Assembly (NCBI RefSeq): GCF_950023065.1
Contig: NC_088677.1
Span: 26,371,230 to 26,435,229 of the forward strand
Length of the DNA: 64,000 nt
Reading direction: 5' to 3'
From: Planococcus citri
Lineage: Eukaryota; Arthropoda; Insecta; Hemiptera; Pseudococcidae
In this document: in pieces, positions 44,015 through 55,299 of the stretch
How positions within the stretch are numbered: the first letter of the stretch is position 1
Layout of the letters: each line of letters begins with the position of its first letter
The notes under the pieces: generated by a model
The model's database searches: none
The model's input: only the letters and a program-made list of their open reading frames with translations
Told to the model about the DNA's origin: nothing
Translations under genes and position numbers: made by a program

Positions 44015-44640
44015 ACAATACCAAAAGCTGGAAAGTATAACGCGACACGGATAGAACTTATCTGGAGCACAGCCAAAGCGCAAATGACTGGTGGGATTTG
44101 ATAACTAAGGGTAGCCACCTGCTTTCATTGTCTAGGTACTGAAGTCTGAATGTGTGTAAATGAAACACCTGCAGGTGTTCTAAAAACCTTTCTCAAAATT
44201 GAACAATAGAGAAATGTTTTAAATTGAACAAAGGGAAAGATAACACTGTAGATAAGAATATTTTAGGACACCTGCAGTGTTACATTTTAAAACGGATGTC
44301 GGCTTCCCTTTGATAAAGATAACACTGCAAGGGTTCGGCTTCACTTTTGATAAAATCTTTTCCTTTGTTCAATTTTGAAAAATAAATTCTAAAATTGAAC
44401 AATAGAAAAGATTACAGGTGTCACATTTTAAAACGATGCCGGCTTCCCTTTGATAAAGATAACACTGCAAGGGTTCGGCTTCACTTTTGATAAAATCTTT
44501 TCCTTTGTTCAATTTTGAAAAATAAATTCGAAAATTGAACAATAGAAAAGATTACAGAACCCCTGTGGTGTTACATAAATTTCAAAATTTAACTGACATC
44601 GGCTTTGCTTTTGTCGGCTTTCCTTTTGATATGGCCCTTT
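44015..44640. repeat. Second island copy and 140-bp tandem duplication
   Basis: 44015-44130 repeats the island at 43120-43225 (blocks CGGATAGAACTT, TCTGGAGCACAGCCAAAGCG, AAGGGTAGCCACCTGCTTT). From 44290 a 140-bp unit (starting CGGCTTCCCTTTGATAAAGA at 44300 and 44440) is present twice, with partial copies on both sides. Confidence 0.8.
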
Positions 44641-44879
44641 TCCCCTTTTTATTCTTTTTTTGGTACAAATTTTCGTAATTAATTGCAATTACTCAAGAAG
44701 CTAATTGAGTAATTGCAATTATAATTACGGCGTTCCATGCCTCACATTAGACCACGTCTACCTACAAAAATTTTTAAAAAATCGGCCCATCCATCTACGA
44801 GAACATTCGTTCCAAAGAATTTTTCCACTTTCAGACCGAAACTAATAGTGTGCTACGCACACTAAAAAAGGCTATCTTT

Positions 44880-46460
44880 AAAATTCTACCCGAACGAGTA
44901 TACTTTTTGAAATTAGAATACAATACGAATTATATTATAGTTTAGTTATATAGCAGTGCCACATTTAATCCATTATTTAAAACTTTCGCGAGTATTTTTC
45001 CGTTTGCGATTGCGTAGCACGTGGTATTTGACCGATGGAGAGAGTCAGGGTCGGGGAAAATCCTAGACGAGGTAAACTATACCAATAAGCATGAGCGAAG
45101 AAGGGCAAGGAGAAGGGGAATATATTTTCAAAATTCCTTCCCTCTCGTCATCGTCGTCGTTGTCGATTCTGAAGAAAAGTTTTTTGACTAATCGAAAAAT
45201 GGACGATAAAAATTTGTTTCGAGTTGTAGATATCCGCGATATTGCGAATTTTATATCTTTTTTGCCAAGTTTTGTGGCTGCGTAAATCGGCCATTGATAA
45301 AGTTTAAGGAGTTGAATTGCTCTGCTATCTGTTGAATGAAAATACCCGATCGAGATAACGTTTCATTTGTGCGGAATCTTATTTACATTAGATAGCACAA
45401 AAGGCAAATTAAGTAGACTTTCACCCCGGCTAGAATTATCGTGTAGCCGAAATTTCTCGTTCGTCAAGTCTGTAGACGTAAGGTACTCGTAACTTATAAT
45501 CAAAAAGTTCCAAAGAGAAAAAAATAATACTGTATAAGGGAATGAGGTCGAAGAATCGTTGACTTTGCCGCCATAACTTTCTATTTTTTGGTAAATTTTT
45601 GCATAAAAAAATACCTAATGAAGTAGGCTACATACTTATTCAATGAATGGAAACGATTTGGAGAATTTTTGCAAGAATAACTCGAAATGGAATTGCAGAT
45701 TGAGCAAACTTTCTCAACTTCTGTTTCAGCGATATCATAATTCTCCATCGCAACTAAATTATTATACCTACTTGAACAACTGTGTTGTTAGGATTAAATT
45801 ATCAAAGATGGAAAGTAAAATAGGTCTACCAGCGAATAAAGGGAAAATGAGTGGAAATTCGGGTAAGGTAATCGATGAGCGAGATTTAGAAGCTTTCAGC
45901 AGCTCGTTCAAGATGACAAATATCTAATCATGCATAAGCAGTTGCGCAGGAGGGATTTCTTAGGTTAAGAAAGGGAAAAAACAGTTTCGAGTACAAATAG
46001 GTAAGTAGAAGTACATAATAATTCGAAAACTGTACAGTACATATTTCATTTCCAGGATATTCAAAACAACAAATGCAACACTATTTCCTGAAGATTAACC
46101 AGCGATAGGCATAACATTAATAGGTAAGTGGGTCATTCCGTGCCAAATCGGCGGATTTTTGCACGAGGGATCTTCGATTTTTTTCAAAATCAGATCATGT
46201 GTAGAGGTCATCAAACGATGACGAATGACGCAAACTGGACATTTTTTCGATTTTTTTTTGACGGAACTGTGGCGCTTCAAAGTTCTCTAAAATGGCCGAA
46301 AATGGAAAATTTCAGTTGCAAATTGCCCTGGTTGTACGTGGTACAGAATTTTGAACTTTTTTTTCAAATTGTAGTACGAGTACTTTGAGAGGGTAATCGA
46401 CAAATGATGTTAAAATCAGTGTTGCCACTTTCAAAAACCTAAAAAAATCGGGTTTAAAAC
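44880..46460. other. Unique noncoding sequence
   Basis: Frames at 45091-45285 and 45643-45927 lack recognisable domains, and no convincing splice signals frame them. No gene is called. Confidence 0.35.
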
Positions 46461-46462
46461 TT

Positions 46463-46930
46463 ATAATTTAAATACAACCATGATGTCCCCCATTAACAAT
46501 TCTGAAAAAATTCTCAGTTTCAGTCCTTTTTATGTAGAATAACATATCAAAAAATTGGACTGGCATCCTTAATTGGTTTGAGAAGTCGACCAATGCGGCC
46601 GATTCCTTCAATTCGATTCCCACGCATCCAACTAACCAGTTTTTGACATCGCTTGTCAAAGGGATGTCACCCTTGTAGAGGAAGGTATAATATTGGGCTC
46701 AATACGCTTCCTTGTGGTACTCCTGCTCAGATTGTTCTGAAGTCAGAGAAAGCATCGTCGTATTTGACTCTGAATTTTCTATCACTTATATAAAATAGTG
46801 AGCCAGAAGATTGAATAGTATGTCTGGAAGATGGCTTTTGCGTTTCATTAAGAGACCAGCATGCCATACTCAATCAAAAGCTTGGCTTACATCGAGAAAA
46901 GCTGCAGTTAATTTTTTTGACGAGACAATG
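46463..46930 (-). pseudogene. Jockey-like LINE RT, downstream part
   Basis: The minus strand reads LTAAFLDVSQAFD, a stop, VWHAGLLMKRKSHLPDIL and, after frameshifts, GVPQGSVLSPILY (about 46692-46726). These are RT blocks around the first catalytic Asp and the 'PQGS' block of Jockey-type LINEs. It continues the reading of 48262-48790 exactly across the mariner-type insertion. It is dead. Confidence 0.85.
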
Positions 46931-46932
46931 TA

Positions 46933-48259
46933 CGAGGGGTAGTCAATATGTAAGTTTCACATGGCTGAAAAATTATGAACGCGTGGACATTTTTGGACCA
47001 AAATTGGGGGAAAATATAGTTCATCAAACATTCTATCAAGTCTGACAAAATTTATTTTTCATTTGGATGCATTGTTCGTATTTTACAGTGTTAAGTATTA
47101 GTAAAGTACTGATAAAAAATTCAGTCCAAAAATTATAATTGTATTTTAGAAAAAATTAATTTCCAAGCTAACAAAAGAAAAATTAATCGGAAAATTGATT
47201 GAGAACCACTCAAGAAATAACATACAAACATGATTTTGATTCAATCAAAATCCAAATGAAGTAGATTGTTTAGTGATAATCTACTGGTTGTCATACAGGG
47301 TTGCGGAACGATACCGATACCAAAAAACCAATACCGGCAAAACCGCCTAATTTTTGAAAAAAATTGAAAAAACCAAAAACCGATACCAATAAGTTGACAA
47401 ATGAAAAACCGATTTAGAAAATACCAATATAATTTCAAAATTGGTACAAAATACCGAAAACTAATACCGAAATTATTTTAAAATCTGTATTTTGGTACTC
47501 GTTTTTGCATATTTCTGCAAATGAAACAATTCCAACAATAAACAAAATGAGTTCATTTATCTCAATGATCACTTTTCTTTGTTGATTTTCCTCTCATTTC
47601 ATTCTCATTTCAACTTTTATACTACTACTTTCTCAATTTCTGAATTTTAAGCCAAAGTGGTCTGTAATTAGCTTGCTTTTTGACATTTTCAATATGCTGT
47701 CATGTTGGTAAAATACAAATACCGAAAACTGAAAACCGAAATAAAATCCACAAAAATTGGAAAAACCGATACCGAAAACCGAAATTTTGAGGTAGAAATT
47801 GATGAAAACCAAAAAACCAATACCATTTTAGCCACCGAATTTGAAATACCAATTCCGCAACCCTGCAATCCTGGTTGTCAACATTCTCGAGAGTCACTCA
47901 GCACAAGAAATTTTGGGACCATCACAAGAACAATTTAGAACGCCAAATAACGTTTCAACTTGAAATAACATTAGTGTGATATGTTTTAGTAATTCTTGAT
48001 AAATTTTAGTCATAATAATTATCGCAACTACAATTTTTTTTTGGCCAAATACCACATTTGAACAGCATTTTTTTATCAGCACTTCACTAATCAGTTAATC
48101 ACGCTGTGAAATACAAACAACGCACCCAAATGCAAAATAAATTTTGTCCAATCGGGTTGATTGTTTGAACTACGTATATTTCCGCCAATTTTGGTCAAAA
48201 AATGTCCACACGTTCATAATTTTTCAGCCATGTGAAACTTACATATTGACTACCCCTCG
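46933..48259. mobile_element. Non-autonomous mariner-type element
   Basis: The ends are CGAGGGGTAGTCAATATGTA and its inverse. Inverted repeats of about 75 bp are almost identical, and TA flanks both sides (46931-46932 and 48260-48261). It sits inside the LINE RT frame. It is 1,327 bp, but 578 bp plus a 9-bp duplication belong to a nested insert, so the original is about 740 bp. No transposase is seen. Confidence 0.88.
47294..47871. mobile_element. hAT-like MITE nested in the mariner-type element
   Basis: The termini contain CAGGGTTGCGGAACG and ATTCCGCAACCCTG. TGGTTGTCA flanks it at 47285-47293 and 47872-47880, an 8-9 bp duplication as made by hAT. It is filled with AAAACCGATACCGAAAACCG-type reiterations. 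A truncated copy lies at 20931-21209. Confidence 0.75.
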
Positions 48260-48261
48260 TA

Positions 48262-48348
48262 CTTGCTGAATAATATTGTGTTTTGGACAAAATCCAAATT
48301 GGTAGTTTGGAATCCGCATCCTATTTTCCAGAATTGGCCATAGCCTTT
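48262..48348 (-). pseudogene. Jockey-like LINE RT, middle part
   Basis: The minus frame reads RLWPILENRMRIPNYQFGF followed by CPKHNIIQQV, the RT block before the first catalytic Asp. It is flanked by a MITE on the upstream side and the mariner-type element on the downstream side. Confidence 0.85.
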
Positions 48349-48621
48349 CGTCACCTTAAGGCTTAAAAGCAACGGTGTGTATGTCTATTAAAAAAAAGTA
48401 TGATTTTACACATCACTGATATGTAAGGTTCAGAAATGCTCGGAAGGGTTCATTGAGTCCTTATTGAACATTGGTTAGCTTTGTGGATCTTCTGCAGGTT
48501 CACTTTTACTGCACCCAGGTGCAAATTTCCCATTTCCGGGCATCCCTGAATGAGTCTTTTGAGTAATGCACAAAGACAATTTTTTTTAATGGACAGGCAC
48601 GCTGTTGCCTTTAAGGTGACG
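48349..48621. mobile_element. MITE inserted in LINE RT
   Basis: Ends CGTCACCTTAAGGC and GCCTTTAAGGTGACG are inverted. CTTT flanks both sides (48345-48348 and 48622-48625). Removing it restores continuity of the LINE reading frame on both sides. The superfamily is unknown. Confidence 0.75.
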
Positions 48622-48790
48622 CTTTGTAAAATTAGTTTTTTGAAGATTTCAGATAGGATTGGCAATAAGCTGATACGTCTGTACGATGAGCTTTCATGTT
48701 CTGGTTTTCCTGGTTCATGGATGAGAATAACTTTGGCATACTTCCATTGGTTGGGATAGAATCCAGTTGTGCCTAAGTATGTATCACGTT
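48622..48790 (-). pseudogene. Jockey-like LINE RT, upstream part
   Basis: The minus frame reads TTGFYPNQWKYAKVILIHEP, then SSYRRISLLPILSEIFKKLI, the N-terminal RT blocks ('P..WK.A.VI.I.KPGK' and 'SYRPISLL..LSK.FEKL'). It starts abruptly near 48790, so the endonuclease part is missing. Confidence 0.88.
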
Positions 48791-49257
48791 AAACATTTTT
48801 GTGATATACCAAATTAGTCAAGGTGGAAATTTTTTGATGATTTTATCATATCCAGTTGATTTCTTGTTTTTAATTTGTTTAACAATCAGAGAAAAAAAAC
48901 AAAAAATAGTTGAAAGCGAAAATTATTTATTCACTATTAACCGAGTCAAATAGGGGGGAAAATGGGTAAACCAGAACCCAAACATAATTCTGACCAACGG
49001 TTTTTTTGGTGAATATTGTATAAGGTGTTGCTGACCCCCCTCCCCCTTCCCCCCTTTCACAGTGAATCAAAGTCCCCCAAAATTTGTTTTTTATAAAAAA
49101 AACTTCTAAAATATCAATTTTTGACTAAAATGAGCTTAGTGATCATTTCATCTCCTCTCAAATACGTATCGAATGAGCTATCGACAAACCTGCCTAACTG
49201 CAAGGGTGTGGCGCTACTACCCCTTAAAGTGACATGATTTTAATCATTTTACCTGTT

Positions 49258-49513
49258 CGTTGCCTAAGTTGCAAAGTAGCGTATGTCCATCTGTTCACTT
49301 GATACCTCGTGTAAAAGTGCCTTCAATCTGGAGCGTCATCTATTGGGTTTTAGTGTTCAACCAATGGGTAGCTATGTCAGAGACATGTCACCAGCATATC
49401 TAGGTATTGGTTGAACACTAAAACCCAATAGATAGTGCTCCAAATTGAAGGCACTTTTACACGAGGTATCAAGTGAACAGATGGACATACGCTACTTTGC
49501 AACTTAGGCAACG
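49258..49513. mobile_element. MITE, near-perfect hairpin with TGTT flanks
   Basis: Arms of about 110 bp start CGTTGCCTAAGTTGCAAAGT and pair with 49404-49513. A central loop of about 35 bp remains. TGTT occurs directly outside both ends (49254-49257 and 49514-49517). No coding content. Confidence 0.82.
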
Positions 49514-49549
49514 TGTTATGACTTGGTACTTGGACCCTGTCTCTTGGGG

Positions 49550-49910
49550 AATGGGATTCTTTTGAAAATGCTATAGTTGATCCCTGCAGTGGGGAGGGTC
49601 AAAATTGAAATTTACAGAAAGGTCATTTTTTGAAGGGGCATAATAATGGCCCCAAATGGATGAAAAGGATCCAAAATCATGCCATTGATCAGTACCCCCA
49701 ATGTGATCAACACATCCAAATTTCAGCATCCTCATCCCCACTCTGCTCAAGGTGGAAAACCTCTTATTTTACCCCGATTTTTGTTTTTTTCCACCGTAAA
49801 AGGAGTGAGGATGGCCTAGGAAGCTGAAAATTTGGAAATTCTGATTATAATTTGGGGAGGGAGGTACTGACCTATGGCATGATTTAGGAAGAACAATATT
49901 TCCCAAAAAA
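49550..49910. repeat. Old inverted repeat
   Basis: Blocks CCAAAATCATGCCATTGATC, TTTCAGCATCCTCA and CAAGGTGG pair imperfectly with CCACCGTAAAAGG, TGAGGATGGCC and GGTACTGACCTATGGCATGA further on. It is too diverged for a boundary call. Confidence 0.45.
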
Positions 49911-51780
49911 TTAAAGTTCAAAAGTTCAAAAAACAAGTATTTTCAAACGTGCTATACACAGTTAATTTTGAATCATTTAGGGTTATTTTTTCATAATACA
50001 TATTCAGCAATAGAACTGACAGAAGGTGAGTGTGAAATAAAAATACTTGATTTTACACAATTTGTAAGTATTTTCATGCAAACATATAGGTAACTATAAT
50101 TTTTCGATATTTTGTGGTAGGTAGACCAGACCTACCAACGCGAATATTTATTCTTATCTTTATTCATCCCAGATATGAACTTGTATACCCCAGAGTTGAT
50201 GAAATATTTTAGATATCAAGTATACGTACGTCTACGTATGTATTACTATACCTACCTAGTTATAAAGGGTTCGTCTTCGCATACACCTAGCCTACACATG
50301 TACTATGGTACCTTACCTACGTTATTATTAATCTAGCATCTTAACATCATCCTTTTCGTAGACATCATTATTAAGTTGAATAACGTAAGCGGAAACGTGA
50401 CAAGAACAAAATTTGTAAATAAGTACCTAGATATCGTAACGCAATAACATAGCCTACCTGCACGATTCTATCGTGTCTATGAAGTGCGAACTCGACTTAA
50501 TACTTTGGAGAATTCGAATTGAAATTCGCGTTTGATACAGAAACATATTTGGAAAAAAAAATGAATGACTGCAAATACTATTTCGACAAAACTACAAATT
50601 GTAAAAGTTCAAACGAATATGCACCGAAAATATCAACACCTACTTATGACTTATTGTCACATACTTATGTCAAAAGAGTACGTATCAATGCATAATAATT
50701 CACTGCAGACAATACGAGTAAGACTTGTAATTTCAATTCGATTGGTGCCATTGGTAGTCAAACTTGAGCAAATATCATCACGATGGAAAAAAAAATCGTT
50801 GTAATAGTAATTTGGCCGATTTGTAGACCTATCATCAATAATTTAGTTAATTAATTACGAATAACTAAAAATTCGCTTCACCTTATCAAACATTGCATTA
50901 CGAAAACGCATTTACTCCTTCAATTATCATAACAGGCAACTGCACTTACTTGTTTGTCTGATCTTTTCAATAAAACCTTCACGTGATACAGTTATCGCGA
51001 GTCGTGGGCATGACCCCTCACCCCGGTCCCCGTCAACATCCTGCCAATGCAGAAAAGGAAACCGCAAAAAAAATAGTAAAAATTGCTTGAAATATCATTC
51101 AGGGGCATTAAAAATATTTAATTGAAAAAAAAACAAAAATTGTTATCAAAATTATGAACAATAATTGAACAAATTATTGGAAAAAAATCCATTAAACAGT
51201 TTTTTTCAACTTGTCAGAAATGATGAAAAACTTGCAAAAAAATGCTAAAAATGTTGCATAATATTGTAAATAAAAAAAAGGCGTAAAGTACAAAAAAAAT
51301 TCCCAAAATTGACAAAAAATTACAAAAATTGGCAAAAAAATCTGAAAAAATGAAAAAAAAAGAGTAGATAAGTGAAAAAGTGTTATTAAAATTATGTATT
51401 TAGGTAAAACAAATTGTTGAAAAAAATCATTAAATAAAAGAAAAAATTCCCCGTACAAAACATTTGTGTAATGTTTGCAAAAATTAATTGCAAAAAATTT
51501 ACAAGCACATATGCGAATCGTAAACTTGCATTACTTCCAGCTTTATGTCAATAATTTCACAAAGCTACGAAAAAAAAATACTCCATTTGCTAAACGAAAT
51601 AGGCGGCGGCGACGACTCACTCAAACTGACTATATAATTCGACATAAATGGTCCATATCGCTTTTAATAATACATACAAACTAATTTGAGAAGAAAGCTC
51701 TTGCCTATATCAGAGAGAAATCATTTCGTCATTAAATTAGCTGTTAATCTTAATTACCAGTATTTCTTTTAATAATCTCT
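49910..51780. other. Unique and A-rich noncoding sequence upstream of gene B
   Basis: 50000-51000 is of normal complexity without exons. 51060-51470 is an A-rich low-complexity stretch. No gene is seen. Confidence 0.4.
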
Positions 51781-51938
51781 ATACTATGTTCGGCCGGGTC
51801 GAGTCATATTGTACTAAATTTTCGTGCAGTGTGTGTAAGTTCAATGAGTTATTTAATTTGATCAGTAAAGAAGGCAAAAAAAAGTAAAGAAAACGCGAAT
51901 AAACGTGATGTGCGAGTTAAATATTCGTAATATCGAGA

Positions 51939-52026
51939 ATGAATATAGTAAATGTTAATGTGATCCGGGTGATAGTTTTAGTAATTTGCAGGCATATCGT
52001 TGTTAAAGCGCAACGAGCGATCACAG
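51939..52026 (+). CDS. Gene B first coding exon: signal peptide
   Basis: The ATG has A at -3 and begins a 29-codon frame with a typical signal sequence (hydrophobic core VIRVIVLVIC, then HIVVKAQRAIT). It ends at a consensus donor ACAG|GTGAGT (GT at 52027), leaving phase 1. The acceptor exon at 63841 is open only in phase 1, which supports direct joining and places E-Q-N-D right after the signal region. The 5' UTR and promoter presumably lie in 51780-51938. No TATA box is evident, but TCAGTA at 51864-51869 could be an initiator. Confidence 0.65.
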
Positions 52027-54970
52027 GTGAGTAATTGCTAAATTTTTTTTATCCTCAACTAACTCCTACGTGTAGGTAGGTAAAGTAACAGAAGCATTAC
52101 AACATTTTAGGTAGGTATACGAATACGAATATAACCTTATGCACGTAACATCTCGTTACATTTTCTAATATAATTAAAGCAGTCAAACAGATAACAGTAA
52201 CGTGAAATTTATACCCAACATAGGCGCCTGCATTGTGCTAAACATGTGGAAAAAAAGCAGAAAATGAGATAGAGGATAGGTGTTAGTTGCCTATACGTTC
52301 CAAACACTTAATTAACTTTTTATTACAAATACTTCAGCATAGAGAGTAGTGTACCTTTCTTACGTAATGTTCCGACGAATAAACCCATAAATTATATTTT
52401 CTGACGTAGATTTCCATACGCCGAATACGTATAGCTTCAGCTATACAACACCACTTATACATAACAAACCCTTGCAACTTTTCCGAAACCTCTTTCAAGT
52501 AGCAAAGACTTCTCATCTCATACACGAGTAACTTTTTTCTATTTTTTGAGCAATACGAGACGGAATTCGTATTTTATCTTTAAACGGTAGCGTTTTTTTT
52601 TTTCTGTATAGGTACCTAATAACAACGTATTAGAAAATCTATTCGATTCGCGAATGTAGCCAATAGCTTCTTTTCCCGTGTGTGTTACCTACATTTCCTC
52701 GTCCTTCTGGGCACGTAACGAGATTTGAATTATATAATGGCTAAAGCTTCATCTATTCTATTGTACAGACAAAGTAATGAAAAGATTTTCAAATCGTCTC
52801 GTCAATGTTGCTAAAAGTCAACATAACGTTGACCATTGTCGCAGAGCAATCGGGAAGAGTTTTTTTGCCCCCAATATATGTACGTATATAAGTAAATATA
52901 GAACAATGCTAAAGAATTGTTTCTCACTATTCTCGATTTTTAGAATGGAAAATACCATCGGGTCAAGATGAACTGGCGAGGTGAATTTTAAGATTACACG
53001 AGTAGTGATGGTACTTCGATTATTCTTCGAGTATCCGAGCATTAATATTCATCGAAATTATCCATAGGTACTAGGTAGGTACATACCTACCAACTATTGA
53101 GACGGAAAATTTGATTTGGAATTTAATTATACTAAAGAGCTTTTCAGAAATAGGAAAGAATATAATTTTTCAATTTTACTGATTTGATTATGTTTACTGG
53201 CGCGTTCGTTTGTTTCTGTTCCATTGTCTGCTTTGACTCGAAGTGACCTTGAGATGAATTTAATTCAGACAATGCGTCTGCTGAAAAAGCATCCCTATAC
53301 TGTAGCTTGCAATTCATGCGAAAAGTAAGCAAAGGAGAAGCTGCAGTTTTATTTGGTTAATGATCTGGCAATATTTTTACCAAACTTACAAAGCTAATTT
53401 TCTATTTTTTTTTTTTTGCAACATGTAATTTACGTTTCACCCCTTTAGAAGAAATATTGAATAGAAAGGGAGCATTAAAGTACATATGTAAGATAAAACC
53501 TCATACTCTTTCATAATCGTCCACAAACCTGGGTAGTGAGAAGAAAAATTTGAAAAAAATGATTTTCAAGAATTGAAAAAGTCTTATTCCTATACTTGAT
53601 TTTCTTTCCACGTATTTTCCAAATTCACTCGAAAAAAATGCAAAAAAACTCAGTCTAAAATATAATTTTAGTGTGCTAAAAATCAACAAATTGTTGTCAT
53701 AAATTTTCTTTAAAATACTCAGAACTTTTTTGTGATTTTTTTTTCATTGATTTACCATCCTCTCTTTAAAAAAATATTCCTTTTAATGAAAAAATAATTT
53801 CCTGAAAATTAGAGCTGACAAAAAAAGAGCTGACTTTTTCAAAACTCAAATCTTGAAAAAGAGTCGAGAGTTCATCAGATGAGTGAAACTTTGAGTTCAA
53901 CTCTTCTGCAGATAGAGTTGAAAAGCTTTTGTAACTTATTCTCCATCAAAAGTCTTTTAAAAGAGTTTGAAGCACTTTTTGACTCTTTTTATTTCAACTA
54001 TTTTCCATTTTTTCTTTTTTAAAACGCTTTTGACTTTTGAGAGTGAGAAATTCAAGGTCGCGGTCGAAATCATGCCTTTGAAGATCAAAACATCATAATT
54101 TATATTTTGAGAATTTTCCCCAAATTTTTTAAGATTTGGCCGTACGAATTCGGCTGTAATTTTGAACATTTTTTTCCCAAACTGAGCTCCTAATGAGGGG
54201 ACATTCATTTAAAAAAATTCAAACATTGTTATTATGATGATGGTCAGATTTCAAAATTCATTATTTTTTTCCCCAAATTAAGCTTCTAAATAAAGGTCAT
54301 TTTTCAAAAATCTAAAAATTGAAACATGAGCAGGTGAATCTGACAGAGAGTCTTGTAAATCGACCTAGGAAACGAATATCTTCGCAATCATAACCGTTCA
54401 ATTATTGTGGCTCGAGATAAGGGGTAAAATTGAGAAACCATCCCCATGTTGCAATTTTTGAAATTTTGGAAATTGAACACCCGTGAGGGGGGTCGGTTGG
54501 ACTTTATGGGTAAAATGGGCACTAAAGTTATTGGAATCTGGCCCAACGTGTGACAGAAAAAGTTGGGTAAGATAACACAAACTGAAAAAAACAATCGAAA
54601 ATGCCCAACTGTGAAAAGTTTTCGTAGCCGGATTACTTTTTTCAAATTATGGAAACATTTTGAAAAATATTAATTTTTAATTTTTAAATTTCTGTACTAC
54701 AATTGAATTAAAATGGTCCAAAAAAGGTCAATATCAGCAATATTTCATATTGAATATTTTCATAGTCATAGTCCCTTCAAAAATTTAGTCGAAATTTTCC
54801 ACAATCCATTTCTGCCAGTTCAGAACCATATAAATTGACAATTTTTCTCATGCTGGAAGCTGCACAGTAGTTTTAAATCACCGAACTGATCATTTACGAA
54901 AATCGAAAATACAAAATCAACTCCAATTTCAGATTTCAACTTCAATTACCTACTCGTAGATAAAATTTTA

Positions 54971-55298
54971 CAGGGTGTTTAACAAAACTCCCAGACGAAA
55001 AATCATGATTTGCGACAATATGACTTTTTTATGATCTATTTTTTTCACATTTTTACTGCATGAAAATACCCCCCCCCCCCACCGCCCCCCTTAAAAAATA
55101 ATTTTGTAGGTAAGTATTAATTTTTCTGATTTTTTGAACAAACTTTTCATTTTTTCAGTTCATCTTATAGGCTTTTTAAAACAATTTCAAGTGTATTTCG
55201 AGCAAATTCATGACTTTTTCATGACTTTTCATGACTTTCATGACCACTTACTAAAATTCATGACTTTTTCATCACTTTCACGACCGTTAGACAGGCTG
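54971..55298. mobile_element. Second copy of the CAGGGTGT MITE family
   Basis: Starts CAGGGTGTTTAACAAAACTC and ends in CGACCGTTAGACAGGCTG. It is flanked by TTTTA on both sides (54966-54970 and 55299-55303), a 5-bp duplication. Inner TCATGACTTTTTCATGAC blocks match 37119-37408. It contains a C-run at about 55069-55080. Confidence 0.8.
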
Positions 55299-55299
55299 T

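Larger units (their letters stand above)
41227..44880 (-). mobile_element. Helentron-like non-autonomous element (HINE) with expanded minisatellite
   Basis: The sense appears to be the minus strand. The 3' end has a strong hairpin (CAGCTGCGC, loop, GCGCAGCTG, 41232-41253) followed by CTAG at 41227-41230. A 12-bp subterminal repeat GCTACGCACACT (41258-41269) just inside it is matched in inverse at the other end (44852-44863, within AGTGTGCTACGCACACT). Subterminal inverted repeats, a 3' hairpin, a CT-R-R-type end and an internal tandem array are the plan of Helentron-associated elements such as DINE-1. The exact 5' boundary near 44875 is uncertain. No Rep/helicase is present. Confidence 0.55.

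Noticed and set aside
41443..44083. Many open frames of 60-190 codons on both strands rich in Phe/Cys or Lys
   Set aside because: They follow the minisatellite unit in several frames at once and translate A- and T-runs. No start context or domain is present.
45643..45927. 94-codon frame as a possible small gene
   Set aside because: No signal peptide, domain or splice signals; composition matches the surroundings.
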